64,000 nt of DNA from Zygaena filipendulae (taxonomy: Eukaryota > Arthropoda > Insecta > Lepidoptera > Zygaenidae): the NCBI GenBank assembly GCA_907165275.2, contig OU015660.1, positions 4,838,501 to 4,902,500 on the forward strand, given 5' to 3'. The notes beneath the pieces are model-generated. The model was not told where the DNA came from, made no database searches, and saw nothing but the letters and a program-made list of their open reading frames with translations. Position 1 is the first letter of the stretch; each line of letters begins with the position of its first letter. Below, piece after piece: positions 62,733 through 64,000 of this stretch. Made by a program: the position numbers and the translations under genes.

Positions 62733-62893
62733 CTGTAAGCTACTCCTTGGCTTGTTTCCTGTGTTAATGTAAGAATTCCTGGAAAATTCTGAGGTAAAAA
62801 AATTTCTATACCACTTACAACAAGTAAGTATGTAAAATTTCATGATTGGTTGAAGAGTTAGAGCGGGAAAGCGTAACAAACAAACAAACAAAA
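62733..62893 (+). repeat. CCCGCGG-family repeat, decayed, (CAAA)n tail
   Basis: Recognisable blocks: TGTTAATGTAAGAATTCCTG, AAATTTCATGATTGGTTG, AAGCGTAACAAACAAACAAAC. The minus-strand frame 62712-62897 overlaps it and is spurious. Confidence 0.55.
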
Positions 62894-63690
62894 TCACATT
62901 TGCATTTATATTTTTACTATATTTTTATTTTCTTAATTTCAACATTAACAGGTATTTAATAGGACAATACACAATTATTATATGCATTTACAATAATAAG
63001 GATAATATAATTTTGATACAGAAAAGAGAGTTAACTTATAGCTCGCGTGCACGGTCGTTTTTAACACTCTTTCGCTTTTTAGTTCCCCTTTAAAATTTCA
63101 CCTCATTAACGTGAACTTCTGAAAAAAACCTGAAAAACCTAACTAAGCACCTACCTTAATAAATAATTATTCTACTTACCTACTGTATATAAGAAGCAAC
63201 ATTAATTTCGTTAAAATACTTAGAGCAAATTTTATTTAATGGCTTTACCATATTTGTCATCTAAAATCATGAAATAGAGAGTAACATAACTTTTTGGCGC
63301 AGTATTTACTGTCGGATTTTTGTGAAAAATAAGTAGGCAAATTAAGTATAATAATTACTACAGGTTTAGGTGGTAAGGTGGTATATGAAGTAGTAAGGTG
63401 TTCTTAAAATATCAGAACATGGTGTGATTTCAATCCAAAAAAAATGATTATGCTAAGTCTCTAGAAATACTACTATTAGTTATCAAAAATAAGTTTTAAT
63501 TAAGATATAATAGATATAATTAGATATATAAAGGAGATATAATTTTATTATTTTTATATTAACCGAATCATTGATGTAGGTAGGTACCTGCATAATTTAG
63601 CGGGTATATAACTATGTCGTTCCGGCATTAGTTAAATCTTTCCACATTTGACACTGTTAAATAACGAAGCTTATTTATAGGTACCTATAA
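62894..63690. other. AT-rich intronic DNA, nothing recognised
   Basis: GTAGGTAGGTACCTGC at about 63577 and TA-rich runs; no feature supported. Confidence 0.5.
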
Positions 63691-63903
63691 TACTAGCTGT
63701 CCCCCGTAGTTTCACCCGCGGTAATTTCGTTTTGGGATAAAAAATATCCTATGTCACTCAGGACTACCCTAGCTTCCTATAAGTGAAAGAATTTTCAAAC
63801 TAAATTTAGTACCTAAATCAAGAGATTACCCCCTACAACGTCACAAACTTACACTCACAATTCACAAACTTACAAATTTTTTCCTCTTTATAATATTAAT
63901 ATA
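63691..63903 (+). repeat. CCCGCGG-family repeat, subtype of the copy at 1-132
   Basis: ATACTAGCTGTCCCCCGTAG, TTTCACCCGCGGTAATTTCG, a short deletion of the TTCCCGCGGGAATTC block, then TGGGATAAAAAATATCC, TCACTCAGGACTACCC, TAGCTTCCTATAAGTG, ending TTTATAATATTAATATA. Confidence 0.85.
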
Positions 63904-64000
63904 CATTTTGCCTCGTAAAACGGCTCTCAACACCTGCTATTTTAAAATTATGCAATGTTTGAGTTAGATATATGTAATGTTTTGACTTATCCAACGAGCG

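Overview
The window is nuclear DNA of an insect, almost certainly a moth or butterfly, at the Hox gene Ultrabithorax (Ubx). Two things point to Lepidoptera. One is the protein-coding exon at 26274-26572 (minus strand), which encodes the Ubx homeodomain and the UbdA/QA C-terminus. The other is the repeat content: many copies of an interspersed repeat that opens with CTAGCTGT-CCCGCGG-TTTCACCCGCG and contains GGGATAAAAAGTACCCTATG, one GTTTCGTACCCAAAG-type repeat, and a dispersed GTAGGTACCTAC palindrome. I recognise all of these from lepidopteran genomes. The species cannot be named from the sequence.

Layout. Ubx is read on the minus strand, so its 5' side lies at higher coordinates. Positions 26573-64000 are one uninterrupted piece (more than 37 kb) of the last Ubx intron; the upstream exons (hexapeptide exon, possible microexons) are outside the window. 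Positions 26273 downward are the 3'UTR and then intergenic DNA. In the usual insect Hox order this is the interval facing Antennapedia, which is inference because Antp itself is not in view. No other intact protein-coding gene is supported. The only other coding-like stretch is a decayed reading frame at 512-1390. Nearly all the remaining short open frames look like chance frames in AT-rich DNA or run through repeats.

Non-coding content. Short GC-rich patches stand out against the AT-rich background and are the best candidates for regulatory DNA. In the intergenic part the key one is 13211-14820, with three same-orientation CTCF-like cores (two exact GCGCCACCT, one ACGCCACCT) within 1.6 kb. 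It is a candidate chromatin boundary between the Ubx and Antp domains. A Hox/Exd-like pair lies at 19909-20011, a Hox-site cluster at 20399-20538, and a CpG-rich patch with a strong minus-strand splice donor at 25259-25500. In the intron, Exd/Hox-like sites lie just upstream of the last exon (26772-26850). A back-to-back Exd/Hox pair beside Pho/YY1-like GCCAT motifs lies at 35589-35715, a tandem CTCF-like pair at 36838-36863, and further GC-rich patches at 38.6, 41.9, 46.5, 48.1, 49.5, 57.6 and 58.7 kb.

Mobile DNA is abundant but fragmentary: about 18 copies or relics of the CCCGCGG repeat, a 243-bp fold-back MITE at 40066-40308, a second fold-back at 29020-29192, and a nested 1.4-kb structure with terminal inverted repeats at 27982-29392. 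Two half-kilobase repeat copies in inverted orientation flank the Ubx terminal exon. All regulatory calls rest on motif matches read by eye and on general knowledge of insect Hox loci.
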